Source: Bacillus_CJ salitolerans
GTDB lineage: Bacteria > Bacillota > Bacilli > Bacillales > SA4
Assembly: GCF_042680805.1 (NCBI RefSeq)
Contig: NZ_JBHUEM010000011.1
Location: 62,001 to 126,000 of the forward strand
Reading direction: 5' to 3'
DNA length: 64,000 nt
The notes beneath the pieces are model-generated. The model made no database searches, was not told where the DNA came from, and worked only from the letters and a program-made list of their open reading frames with translations. This document shows positions 24,798 to 32,832 of the stretch, piece by piece. The stretch's first letter is position 1. Each line of letters begins with the position of its first letter. The position numbers and the translations under genes were made by a program.

Positions 24798-27668
24798 TTA
24801 TCCTTTCATTATTACCTTCGGTCTAAATCCATTATAAAATTCAGCACACGAGATTTCAGAACCCTCGGTATTTATAGTTTTATAGTTATGACTAAAAGAT
24901 CTTCTTATATTCCTTGAAGTACCTTTAATTTTAGTATTTGTCCAAGATACAGTTGAATCATTATCAAACCAAACTTCCTTCTCATGGACGTTATTGTTTT
25001 TTTGAATATATTGATCCCAATCGTTTTTATCACCTTCAAAACTACCACCAGTAAGTAATCCAACAAGGTATTTCATATTTCCAAATGAAATAAATTCTCC
25101 CTCTGGTTTACCGATACCACTTGATAAAATTTGCATATACGATATACTATGTTGAATGTTCCTATCAGAAATTAAGACCTTTCCATCTTCATTTTGATCT
25201 ACCATTACTAAATAGAAATCTCCCTCTGGTTCAGAATCTGATTCAACTGAAATGAATTTACCTGTCTCTTGACCAAGACCATTAAAACTCCCAATTTCAT
25301 TTTCACTAGCTTTATAATGGCAACGTATCCTCTTGCCTATTTCAAGATCTTTGACATCAGTAACTTCATCTAAATGATATATTCGGCCTTGCTTATCTAT
25401 CTCAATACCTTGAAATACCATTTTTTCATTATTAAGTATTTCAATCTCTATCTCATGTAGTATATCTTTTAATCCACTTTTCCCATAGAGCACTTGATAA
25501 AAATCAACTGTAAAATCTCCTTTATTTCCCTTAAACTTTTTCGTTGAAAATTTCTCTTGTTTACCATCGATCGTTACGATAACTTGATTTGAACAGTCAT
25601 AATGCTGTCCACCAATTATTCGAAAAGCGGTCCCTTTAAACTTAAAACGAATAGTTGAGCCACTACAATTACATTGATGAAAAGTAAATATTTTTTCATT
25701 TTTGTAAAACGTTTCTTTCTCAACCTCCATATTGCTTTGATTCCAATTCATTGAATAATTATATACACCACAGGAATCGCTGTAGAATTTCCAATTACCA
25801 TTTATCTCTTCCAATATTCTTGGGTGGAGAGAACTCTTAATAATTGGTGTAAACTCATTAAATACTTGTTCAGTCAAATCTAAATAGTAACCAAACAAAT
25901 CATTAATTTTTTTCCCCTTTATGATTGGGTCTTGTATATCTTTAAGTCCACTGGTTTCCTTTAGTAATAATTCATAGAAAACACGGGTCACGGGTCTAAC
26001 ATATACCACAAAAAATTCATTCTTCAATAATTTGTTTAATACCTTATCAAACTTTAACAAATAGTTAGTTATTTTTTCTACTCTTCTATTCTCAATAACT
26101 TTATTAAGTTCATATAATACGTTGTAAGTTTCGCTATGGAGTTCAGAGAATTTCTCAATCGATCGGTTCATTCTAGTAATTCTATTAATAATCTCACTCT
26201 TTTTTATAAGTAAGTTGTTCCCCTTATACCATTCGTCATTAACAACTCTTTCTTTAAATACTGTTTTTATAACCTCTTCTAGTGACATATAAATCGTCCC
26301 TTTTATGCTTGCTCCTCCGTTAGTAGTATTAATAATCCTTATATTTGAATATAAATGAATATAATGCTCCATCAATAATCGCATTTGATTTAGGGATCTG
26401 TTTGTCTCTACTTCCTTTCCAAATACATCTAATACATATAAGGCATCTTGAATATCCTTTTCCTGAATTGATGCATTTCCATTTCCTCTTTGAATGTCCT
26501 TTGAGTAATATAAATCATTTTTAAATGCAAAATTTTGACCTACTAAAATGATTGAACTAACGTTCATACGTGCAAATATTTGTAATGTTATAATAGCTAT
26601 TGAAAATGCATCATCAACAATATCATTACTCTGAATAATTTCGTTGTTATAAAATGAAGTAATTGTGTCTTGAGATGTAACAACATGTAATTTAGGACCT
26701 TTATATTTTTGTAAGGTCTCATAGCCTACACTTGTTCCGTATATCATTGGAACTGAAAATATTTTACGCTTTATCATTGCTTTAAAAACATTGTAATTAT
26801 GTTCTTGGGGGTCATAAGTACAAATTGCATCCGGTAAAATCCCATTTGCTATTAATCCTTCATTTGCAGATCCAACGGCAATTATATAGGCAAGTCCTTT
26901 CTTTTTAATTAGTTTGATGTGTTCGTACTCATTCTCTAGTGACGGTCCAGCAGAAACAATTAGTACCGGTTTTCCACAAAATTCATGATATTTCTCTTTT
27001 AACAGATTTGGAGTAGTTAAAGTAGTCGGCAAATTCATTAAACTATTTAATGTCCACCTTTTTGCAAAGACATTTTCTGAGGTAAATGAAGCTATCTTTC
27101 TTTGTACAGTATCTTTAAATACAGTTAGAAACCAACTTAACTTTTCTTTAAAGACCCTCTCATAACTTGGTAAGATTAATAGTAAAACTTTTTCTTTTAT
27201 TTCAAAAGAAAATCTAAGTAAGAAATTATAAGCTTGTTCTTCATCATATTCCACAAAAATATTCTCAATTTGACTGTTTCCAAATATAGTTCCTAAATCT
27301 TTATGACTCATATTCTGATCAAAAATTTCAGGAATTGGCTCATATATAGAAATTTTTTTATCGGGAAATTTTGAAATGAAATAATCAATATGGTAGGACA
27401 AACCGAGACCATAAATGAATACGTGTTTATATTCATTAATAGCATTTTCATTAAGATCAATTATTTTTTTGGCTTCAGATATTGGATCATATTTACTATG
27501 AAGATAAATATCATTATGATCTTCGCTTACTAATATGGTAGGAACACCTATCTTAGTTTCAGTAATTTCAATATTAGTATTTTTTTTACGCATAGATCGA
27601 TTCTCAAATAAATACCCCACCTGAGGGAATCTCTGTTTTAGATACTTTCTATTTTTTTCTTCAAACAT
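24798..27668 (-). CDS. Maf-type (motility accessory factor) flagellin glycosyltransferase with two extra C-terminal beta modules
   Basis: The N-terminal 620 residues show the Maf/DUF115 pattern: IYEPIPEIFDQN, KPVLIVSAGPSLENEYEHI near residue 235, IAVGSANEGLIANGILPD, and ILVGQNFAFKNDLYY near 390. Maf proteins transfer nonulosonic or other sugars to flagellin Ser/Thr before export. Residues beyond about 640 are unusual. A beta-rich segment (STIRFKFKGTAFRIIGGQH, VIVTIDGKQEKF) is followed by DLEIGKRIRCHYKA, DRNIQHSISYMQ and a terminal FYNGFRPKVI, which I recall from Bacillus phage tail-fibre and surface proteins rather than from Maf. The ATG at 27668 follows GGAGG at 7 bases. At 956 residues it is far longer than usual Maf. 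Its place next to hag supports flagellin as acceptor. Confidence 0.82.
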   Translation of the reverse strand: MFEEKNRKYLKQRFPQVGYLFENRSMRKKNTNIEITETKIGVPTILVSEDHNDIYLHSKYDPISEAKKIIDLNENAINEYKHVFIYGLGLSYHIDYFISKFPDKKISIYEPIPEIFDQNMSHKDLGTIFGNSQIENIFVEYDEEQAYNFLLRFSFEIKEKVLLLILPSYERVFKEKLSWFLTVFKDTVQRKIASFTSENVFAKRWTLNSLMNLPTTLTTPNLLKEKYHEFCGKPVLIVSAGPSLENEYEHIKLIKKKGLAYIIAVGSANEGLIANGILPDAICTYDPQEHNYNVFKAMIKRKIFSVPMIYGTSVGYETLQKYKGPKLHVVTSQDTITSFYNNEIIQSNDIVDDAFSIAIITLQIFARMNVSSIILVGQNFAFKNDLYYSKDIQRGNGNASIQEKDIQDALYVLDVFGKEVETNRSLNQMRLLMEHYIHLYSNIRIINTTNGGASIKGTIYMSLEEVIKTVFKERVVNDEWYKGNNLLIKKSEIINRITRMNRSIEKFSELHSETYNVLYELNKVIENRRVEKITNYLLKFDKVLNKLLKNEFFVVYVRPVTRVFYELLLKETSGLKDIQDPIIKGKKINDLFGYYLDLTEQVFNEFTPIIKSSLHPRILEEINGNWKFYSDSCGVYNYSMNWNQSNMEVEKETFYKNEKIFTFHQCNCSGSTIRFKFKGTAFRIIGGQHYDCSNQVIVTIDGKQEKFSTKKFKGNKGDFTVDFYQVLYGKSGLKDILHEIEIEILNNEKMVFQGIEIDKQGRIYHLDEVTDVKDLEIGKRIRCHYKASENEIGSFNGLGQETGKFISVESDSEPEGDFYLVMVDQNEDGKVLISDRNIQHSISYMQILSSGIGKPEGEFISFGNMKYLVGLLTGGSFEGDKNDWDQYIQKNNNVHEKEVWFDNDSTVSWTNTKIKGTSRNIRRSFSHNYKTINTEGSEISCAEFYNGFRPKVIMKG

Positions 27669-27686
27669 CAAATTTCCTCCGAATTG

Positions 27687-28700
27687 TTATATTAGATCTT
27701 CATTTAACATCCATTGTCTCAAAATATTTTTACTAATTACCATGTCTTTTGTAGGTTTTGGCAGTTTAACTCCTTTTGATAATTGTTCTGGATAGTTTCT
27801 AAATTCACCACCAAACGCAGGAGGTATAATATACATACTATTAGTTTCAATTGCTATCCTTGCTTCATCTTCTGTCATTAATTCTTCGTATAATTTTTCC
27901 CCTGGTCTGATACCGATTTTTTTTATATCTATACTTTTTGATATTAAAAATCTTGTTTTCATTTCCTCTATAATTATTTCAACTAAATCTTTCAGCTTAA
28001 TAATTGGCATTTTCAAGACAAATACCTCCCCACCTTTGGCTAGTTCGTTTGCTCTAAGTAATAATGATATAGCTTGATTTGGAGTCATCATGTAACGTAA
28101 CATATTTTCATCAGTAATTGTCACAAAGGATTCTTTTAGTATTTGTTCTTTAAATAAAGGAATCACAGATCCGCGTGAACCCATGACATTTCCAAATCTC
28201 ACTGCTAAGAAGATAGTTTGTTTTGGACCTTTTTGGAACTGAGTTGCTGCAATAAGCCTTTCAGCAGTCAGTTTAGTTGCACCGTAAGTATTTGTAGGTG
28301 ATATTGCTTTATCAGAACTTGTAAACAAAACCTTTTTTACTCCAGTTTGTAACGCAGCTTGTATGATGTTCTGGGTACCTATAACATTTGTTTTTACTGC
28401 TTCAAAAGGATTATACTCGCATGAAGGCACATGTTTCATTGCAGCTAAATGGAATACATAATCAATATCTTCCATTGCTCGTGTTACCCTCTGTTCATCT
28501 CTTATATCTCCAATTAGGTATCGGATATTTTTATAGTTGTTATACTTTTGTTGTAACTCAAATTGTTTGAATTCGTCTCGACTAAATACTCTTATCACTT
28601 TTGGTTCGTGTTTAAGTAGCTCTTCTAGTAAATAGTTTCCAATTGTTCCCGAGCCACCAATAATAAGTATTTTCTTTTCGAAATATATACTCTTATCCAC
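27687..28700 (-). CDS. pseB: UDP-GlcNAc 4,6-dehydratase, PseB/FlaA1-like
   Basis: The 337-residue protein has IIGGSGTIGNYLLEEL near residue 12, HLAAMKHVPSCEYNPFEAV near 88, FTSSDKAISPTNTYGATK near 125 (SDK and YxxxK) and RFGNVMGSRGSVIPLF near 165. This is the inverting UDP-GlcNAc 4,6-dehydratase family, the first step of pseudaminic acid synthesis. The start is GTG with AGAGGTG 4 bases upstream. The later pseudaminic acid enzymes (PseC, H, G, I, F) are not in the window, although the aminotransferase at 15528 could act on a related keto sugar. The product might therefore be another 6-deoxy-HexNAc. Confidence 0.85.
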   Translation of the reverse strand: MDKSIYFEKKILIIGGSGTIGNYLLEELLKHEPKVIRVFSRDEFKQFELQQKYNNYKNIRYLIGDIRDEQRVTRAMEDIDYVFHLAAMKHVPSCEYNPFEAVKTNVIGTQNIIQAALQTGVKKVLFTSSDKAISPTNTYGATKLTAERLIAATQFQKGPKQTIFLAVRFGNVMGSRGSVIPLFKEQILKESFVTITDENMLRYMMTPNQAISLLLRANELAKGGEVFVLKMPIIKLKDLVEIIIEEMKTRFLISKSIDIKKIGIRPGEKLYEELMTEDEARIAIETNSMYIIPPAFGGEFRNYPEQLSKGVKLPKPTKDMVISKNILRQWMLNEDLI

Positions 28701-28719
28701 TTTGCACCTCTATCCCTGA

Positions 28720-29313
28720 TCAATTTAAACCATTTTCAGAGGGTTGATATTTGTCAATAATCAGAACTTCGATTCTTTCAATAATAGGTATGATCTCATA
28801 TTGTATTATGTCCGCTATTAATACCATATCTTTTGTTTCGACAGCTCCTAGCAGATTTGTTAACTCACCAGTTATTAGTTCCTTTTCATGAATCAAATTA
28901 TTCCTAACTTTTTCATTTTCAATATGATTTCCTTGAGCATCCAATATTTGAATTATCCATTGTAAACCCTCGACTAAGAGTGAAAATTTATCCCATGAAT
29001 CTCTAGTCGGTCCTGAGTAAAATTGTTCTACTATTTTGTTTATCTCAGGTTTTGCTCTATCAATATATAACTTTATAGATTCAAAACTCTTAGATAATAG
29101 TTTTTTTAATGTTATCGTAACAACTTTAATAATTTGAATATCTTCTATATTTTCTTCTAAATATTTTTCAAAGTTTTCATAAATCACATTTTCATCAATT
29201 AACAAATAGTCAACGAAAAGGTTGTTTTTAGTTAAGATTGTATTTATACATTCAAAGATTTTTTGATCTTGATTCTCTGTTTTTATAATTTGATCTAGTA
29301 TATGGATTTCCAT
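28720..29313 (-). CDS. Unknown acidic helical protein of the flagellin-glycosylation operon
   Basis: I do not recognise a family. The 197-residue product has no signal peptide or membrane segment, is rich in Glu, Ile and Leu, and is predicted by eye to be almost all helix with heptad-like spacing. SGPTRDSWDKFSLLVEGLQW near residue 115 is the only stretch with aromatic, motif-like character. A frame opens at 29328, but a run of six G lies 7 bases before the ATG at 29313. It is the first gene after the SigD-like promoter and 19 bases upstream of pseB, next to hag, so an accessory role in flagellin glycosylation or export is a reasonable guess. Confidence 0.75.
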   Translation of the reverse strand: MEIHILDQIIKTENQDQKIFECINTILTKNNLFVDYLLIDENVIYENFEKYLEENIEDIQIIKVVTITLKKLLSKSFESIKLYIDRAKPEINKIVEQFYSGPTRDSWDKFSLLVEGLQWIIQILDAQGNHIENEKVRNNLIHEKELITGELTNLLGAVETKDMVLIADIIQYEIIPIIERIEVLIIDKYQPSENGLN

Positions 29314-29347
29314 AGTATTGCCCCCCATCAGTATTCTTCTTATAATA

Positions 29348-29355
29348 TTATCGGC
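29348..29355 (-). promoter_or_regulatory. SigD-like -10 element of the flagellin-glycosylation operon
   Basis: The minus strand reads GCCGATAA, one base off the SigD -10 consensus GCCGATAT, 34 bases upstream of the first gene start. No good TAAA -35 lies at 15 bases (TATA at 13 is the nearest), so it may be weak or need another factor. Confidence 0.5.
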
Positions 29356-29701
29356 AAAACTAAACTATTATAAAGCAATTCATACCTATTGTTACTATTT
29401 GGTTATCAAATTCAACTTATTTTCTATTTAAATTTCTTCTGCTATACATAGGACATACAATTAGCACCTAACATGTAATAAATAAATTAGTAATATTTCT
29501 TAAGAGAAATTACTTTAATAAACCGGCCAAAGAAAAACCTTCAACCATTTTATATTTTTTCCACTTAACTTTTAAAACTAGAAAAATGTTTTACTTACGA
29601 GAGGGAGTCGAAATGTAAATATGTGGCATTGTAAAATAGAAGTTTAAGGTAATCAAAATAAATAATACTCAAATGCATCGGGGAAAAATCTAAATAAATG
29701 A
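29356..29701. other. Non-coding AT-rich spacer between hag and the glycosylation operon
   Basis: I see no plausible open frame, RNA gene or clear repeat in these 346 bases. Upstream activating sites for the SigD-like promoter may lie here, but none can be named. Confidence 0.4.
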
Positions 29702-29727
29702 CCCAAAAGCCGAATCCGACTTTTGGG
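29690..29727 (-). terminator. Intrinsic terminator of hag
   Basis: Arms CCCAAAAGCCG and CGACTTTTGGG (29702-29727) pair with one G-T wobble around a 4-base loop, 12 bases past the hag stop. The minus strand continues with a moderately T-rich stretch. Confidence 0.8.
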
Positions 29728-29739
29728 CCATATATATTA

Positions 29740-30984
29740 TTATCCTAATAATTGTAGTACTGATTGTGGCTTTTGGTTAGCTTGAGCCAACATTGATTGT
29801 GAAGCTTGAGCTAAGATGTTAGACTTAGTAAACTTCATCATTTCAGCAGCCATGTCTACGTCACGAATACGTGATTCAGCAGCTTGTAGGTTTTCAGCTG
29901 AAGTACCAAGGTTGTTAATAGTGTGATCTAAACGGTTTTGGAATGCCCCAAGCTTAGAACGTTCAGCAGATACAGTTTCAATTGCATTGTTGATTACTGA
30001 AATTGCTGCAGAAGCTCCACTGTGAGTGCTTACATCTAAAGCTCTTTCAGAAGTTGTACTGCTTGTTCCGTTAGTAACAACGTTAGTAGAAGTATATCCA
30101 GTAGTACCACCTGAAGCAGTGATTCCTAAAGATTTAGAAGACATATCATTGATATCGATAGACATGCTTTGGTTTTGGTTTGCGCCAATCTGCATTTTTA
30201 ATGATTGGTTAGTTGTAGAAACAGTTCCTTGTCTAACGTCTTCATAAAGACTTGCATTTACAGCTGTACCAGTAGGACCAGTGATTGCACCAGCTGCTGC
30301 CTTACCAAACTTTTGAGTTAAGCGAATTTTGTTGTCGCTTGTAACAGAAACATCATACTTTTCTGCAATAGTAGTATTGTTCTTAAATGCTTCTGCTAAT
30401 GAGTTAATATCATTAAAAGTTTGGCTACCCGCTGCAGCAGTTGTATTAGCCGCTCCAGAAGTATAATTGAAGTTTTGACCTTCAAATGATACTGTTTGGG
30501 CAGCAGTGATTGTAGCGTTTAATCCAAACTCAGCAATTGCTCTAACTTCTCCAACCTTCTCACCAACATTACCGTTTAATACTTTCTTTGTATTAAATTC
30601 AGTTGTATTAGCAATACGGTTTATTTCAGAGGATAATTGGTTGATCTCCTTTTGGATTTCTCCACGGTCAACCGAAGTGTTTGTATCGTTAGAAGCTTGG
30701 TCAGCTAACTCACGCATACGTTGAAGGATTGAATGTGTTTCGTTTAGAGCACCTTCAGCAGTTTGGATTAAAGAAATTCCGTCTTGAGCGTTACGAGTAG
30801 CTTGGTTTAATCCGCGGATTTGTCCACGCATTTTTTCAGAGATTGCTAGACCAGCAGCATCGTCACCAGCACGGTTAATACGTAAACCAGAAGATAGTTT
30901 TTCCATTGAAGCAGCATTTGCTTTGTTGTTGAATCCTAATTGACGGTAAGTATTCAACGCAGGAACGTTATTATTGATAATCAT
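29740..30984 (-). CDS. hag: Flagellin
   Basis: The 414-residue protein has the conserved N-terminal D0/D1 region (MIINNNVPALNTYRQ, MEKLSSGLRINRAGDDAAG, QNGISLIQTAEGAL-like sequence) and C-terminal D1/D0 region (ESRIRDVDMAAEMMKF, ILAQASQSMLAQANQ, ending SVLQLLG). The middle 200 residues are variable and rich in Ser, Thr and Ala, so they are candidate glycosylation sites. A frame opens upstream at 31020, but CAAGGAGG lies 8 bases before the ATG at 30984, which also gives the normal flagellin N-terminus. It has a SigD promoter, a CsrA-type leader and its own terminator. It forms the flagellar filament after export by the type III apparatus. Confidence 0.97.
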   Translation of the reverse strand: MIINNNVPALNTYRQLGFNNKANAASMEKLSSGLRINRAGDDAAGLAISEKMRGQIRGLNQATRNAQDGISLIQTAEGALNETHSILQRMRELADQASNDTNTSVDRGEIQKEINQLSSEINRIANTTEFNTKKVLNGNVGEKVGEVRAIAEFGLNATITAAQTVSFEGQNFNYTSGAANTTAAAGSQTFNDINSLAEAFKNNTTIAEKYDVSVTSDNKIRLTQKFGKAAAGAITGPTGTAVNASLYEDVRQGTVSTTNQSLKMQIGANQNQSMSIDINDMSSKSLGITASGGTTGYTSTNVVTNGTSSTTSERALDVSTHSGASAAISVINNAIETVSAERSKLGAFQNRLDHTINNLGTSAENLQAAESRIRDVDMAAEMMKFTKSNILAQASQSMLAQANQKPQSVLQLLG

Positions 30985-30990
30985 TTTTAT

Positions 30991-31028
30991 TTCCTCCTTG
31001 AAATTGTTTGATTTCCACATCCATGTGG
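30991..31028 (-). promoter_or_regulatory. CsrA-binding sites in the hag leader
   Basis: On the minus strand the Shine-Dalgarno sequence CAAGGAGGA (30992-31000) has the A(N)GGA core bound by CsrA. Upstream, CCAC-ATGGAT-GTGG (31015-31028) forms a small hairpin that presents a second AUGGA in its loop. This two-site layout matches the B. subtilis hag leader. CsrA is encoded nearby together with its antagonist FliW. Confidence 0.75.
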
Positions 31029-31088
31029 TTATTTAACAGGTGGTAAGAAAGTCGGCCGCCTTTTTACCTTCTGTTCTTTACATATTTT

Positions 31089-31114
31089 ATATCGACTTTT
31101 GTAGAATAAGTTTA
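31089..31114 (-). promoter_or_regulatory. SigD promoter of hag
   Basis: The minus strand reads TAAA-N14-GTCGATAT (-35 at 31111-31114, -10 at 31089-31096), very close to the SigD consensus, leaving a leader of roughly 95 bases before the hag ATG. Confidence 0.85.
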
Positions 31115-31144
31115 ATAGTTTTTGAAATATTTTTTAATAATATA

Positions 31145-32049
31145 TTATGCCAATAACTGTAAGACAGATTGAGGCTTCTGATTTGTCTGCGCAAGCATAC
31201 TCTGAGAAGGTTGAGAAAGGATATTTTTCTTTGTAAACTTCATCAATTCTGAAGCCATCTCAACATTTCGAATTCTCTACTCTGACGCATGGAGATTCTC
31301 AAAGTTAATTTCATTTACTGACATCGCGTGATCTAATCTGTTTTGTAATGCCCCAAAGTAAGAACGCCTTGAACAAACTACCTTCAATCGCTGAATTAAA
31401 AAGACTAATAGCATGTTGAGCTCCATTTTTAACGTCAATATTATCAATTCCTAAACTCTTGCTTGTAGTACTTGAGAAAAACATCGTCATTTTCTGTCCA
31501 CTATTTGCACCCAATTGGAAATTTAAGCCTTTACAGTTAGCACTATCGCTCGGCCAAATTATGTTGAATTTTTTTAATGGGTTCTCTTCATATATTTCTG
31601 TATCTCCAACGACTGTTTTAGCAGTTTCTACAGCACCACCGTCTGCATCAAATCCCCCAATAGCTCCAGTATCTTCATTATTCAAGTCCAGTCTGTTAAT
31701 AAAGTCAGCTCCATTGGCATCAAAATTTGTTTTAAAATCTGATTGGAATATCATTTGAAGCTTGTACAGAGAGTTCTCTACCTCTCTGTAATAGAGAATG
31801 AATTTCCAATAAAGCTCCTTCAGTAATTTGAATAAGTGATACAGCATCTTGGACATTCCGATTAGCCTGTTTCAAGCCAGGAATTTGACCTCTCATTTTC
31901 TCCGAAATCGCTAAACCCGCGGCATCATCGCCAGCACGATTAATACGAAGGCCTGAAGACAACTTCTCCATCGAATTAGAAACGCTATTATTATTAAAAA
32001 AGTTTTGTCGATATGCATTGAAAGCAGGTATGGTGTTATTTATGATCAC
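31145..32049 (-). pseudogene. Decayed second flagellin gene
   Basis: The frame starts at GTG 32047-32049 behind GGAGGTG and encodes a flagellin N-terminus (VIINNTIPAFNAYRQ, MEKLSSGLRINRAGDDAAG, LIQITEGALLEIHS). It shifts frame near 31740, continues through a middle region with LGANSGQKMTMFFSS and SKSLGIDNI, and shifts again near 31360. It then reads ALQNRLDHAMS, meets an in-frame TAG at 31277-31279, and ends with RIRNVEMASELMKF and PQSVLQLLA, stop at 31145-31147. At least two frameshifts and a nonsense codon show it is not a functional filament gene. It lies directly upstream of the intact hag in the same orientation, so it arose by tandem duplication. Confidence 0.92.
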
Positions 32050-32067
32050 TTTTTCACCTCCACACTC

Positions 32068-32103
32068 CAAAATAAAAGGCACAACCTCATAGGTTGCACC
32101 TTT
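32068..32103 (-). terminator. Intrinsic terminator after csrA
   Basis: Arms at 32075-32086 and 32092-32103 form a 12-bp stem with two G-T wobble pairs. On the minus strand it is followed by TTTATTTT. It closes the flgM-csrA transcription unit before the hag remnant. Confidence 0.75.
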
Positions 32104-32137
32104 TATATCGTCAAAAAATACTACTATTTGACAAAAT

Positions 32138-32365
32138 TTACGATTTATATTTTTGCGAAATAAGTTTTCCTAAATCGACAGTGGAGCTAGCTGCATTACT
32201 ATTTTCCTCTTTAATCGCAAGGTAGACCTCTTTTCGGTGGATATCCACATTTTTAGGCGCGTCTATCCCTACCTTTACTTGTTCACCTTCCACAGACAAT
32301 ATTGTTATTTCAATATCATTTCCGATTTGGATGGACTGGTTTGGTTTTCTCGTAAGAACTAACAT
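32138..32365 (-). CDS. csrA: Carbon storage regulator CsrA
   Basis: The 75-residue protein is complete and begins MLVLTRKPNQSIQIGNDI, the strongly conserved CsrA N-terminus, with VKVGIDAPKNVDIHRKEVY holding the RNA-binding GxxAP-like and VHR-type residues. It is a dimeric RNA-binding protein that represses hag translation at GGA sites in the leader, and FliW relieves this. The start codon ATG follows AGGAGG. It is last in the fliW-csrA pair with 2 bases between the genes. Its target leader lies about 1.1 kb downstream. Confidence 0.97.
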   Translation of the reverse strand: MLVLTRKPNQSIQIGNDIEITILSVEGEQVKVGIDAPKNVDIHRKEVYLAIKEENSNAASSTVDLGKLISQKYKS

Positions 32366-32367
32366 GG

Positions 32368-32817
32368 CTAGCCCTCCTGCCCAACAGGTGATGTCTGAGA
32401 AATTAGTTTATGCTTCGTATGATAATCTTTATGATTTAGCACTACTTGTCTACCTAGCTTTTTCACACCATTAATTACAACTGGCGCTTGAAGGTTCGTA
32501 GTCGAATCTTCAAAAGGATCCTTTACTGTAATGATTGAATAAACTTCAATTTGTTCACGGTTTTCAATATCAAGAGAGTTTACGTCTGAGTCAGATAGCT
32601 TAAACTCATAATCACTATAAAATTTAAATGGATTAATCAACACAAACCCCAGTTCGGAATTTTTGACAGATTGTAATATTGAAAAAGGACTCTCTTCACT
32701 TAATGGAAGTAAAATAAATTCCTGTTCCTTTAAGAAACCTGGAATTCCATTCGGAAATGATAAGATACTCTCACTTTCAATTATGATTTCACCGTGATAT
32801 TTCGTTTGAATCTTCAT
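32368..32817 (-). CDS. fliW: Flagellar assembly factor FliW
   Basis: The 149-residue protein has the FliW pattern: ESILSFPNGIPGFLKEQEF near residue 16, SPFSILQSVKNSELGFVLI near 44, and a C-terminal LQAPVVIN-type stretch near 110. FliW binds both CsrA and newly made flagellin, so that CsrA is set free to repress hag when flagellin accumulates. It is cotranscribed with csrA, 2 bases apart, in the standard Bacillus order. The length matches the family (about 145). Confidence 0.96.
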   Translation of the reverse strand: MKIQTKYHGEIIIESESILSFPNGIPGFLKEQEFILLPLSEESPFSILQSVKNSELGFVLINPFKFYSDYEFKLSDSDVNSLDIENREQIEVYSIITVKDPFEDSTTNLQAPVVINGVKKLGRQVVLNHKDYHTKHKLISQTSPVGQEG

Positions 32818-32832
32818 TTTTTCACCACTTTA

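Noticed and set aside
31015..31028. Riboswitch or other large leader RNA before hag
   Set aside because: The leader is only about 95 bases with one small hairpin. The CsrA model explains it without a riboswitch.
31459..31758. Plus-strand frame of 99 codons
   Set aside because: It lies opposite the decayed flagellin gene and mirrors its codons. No RBS or known family.
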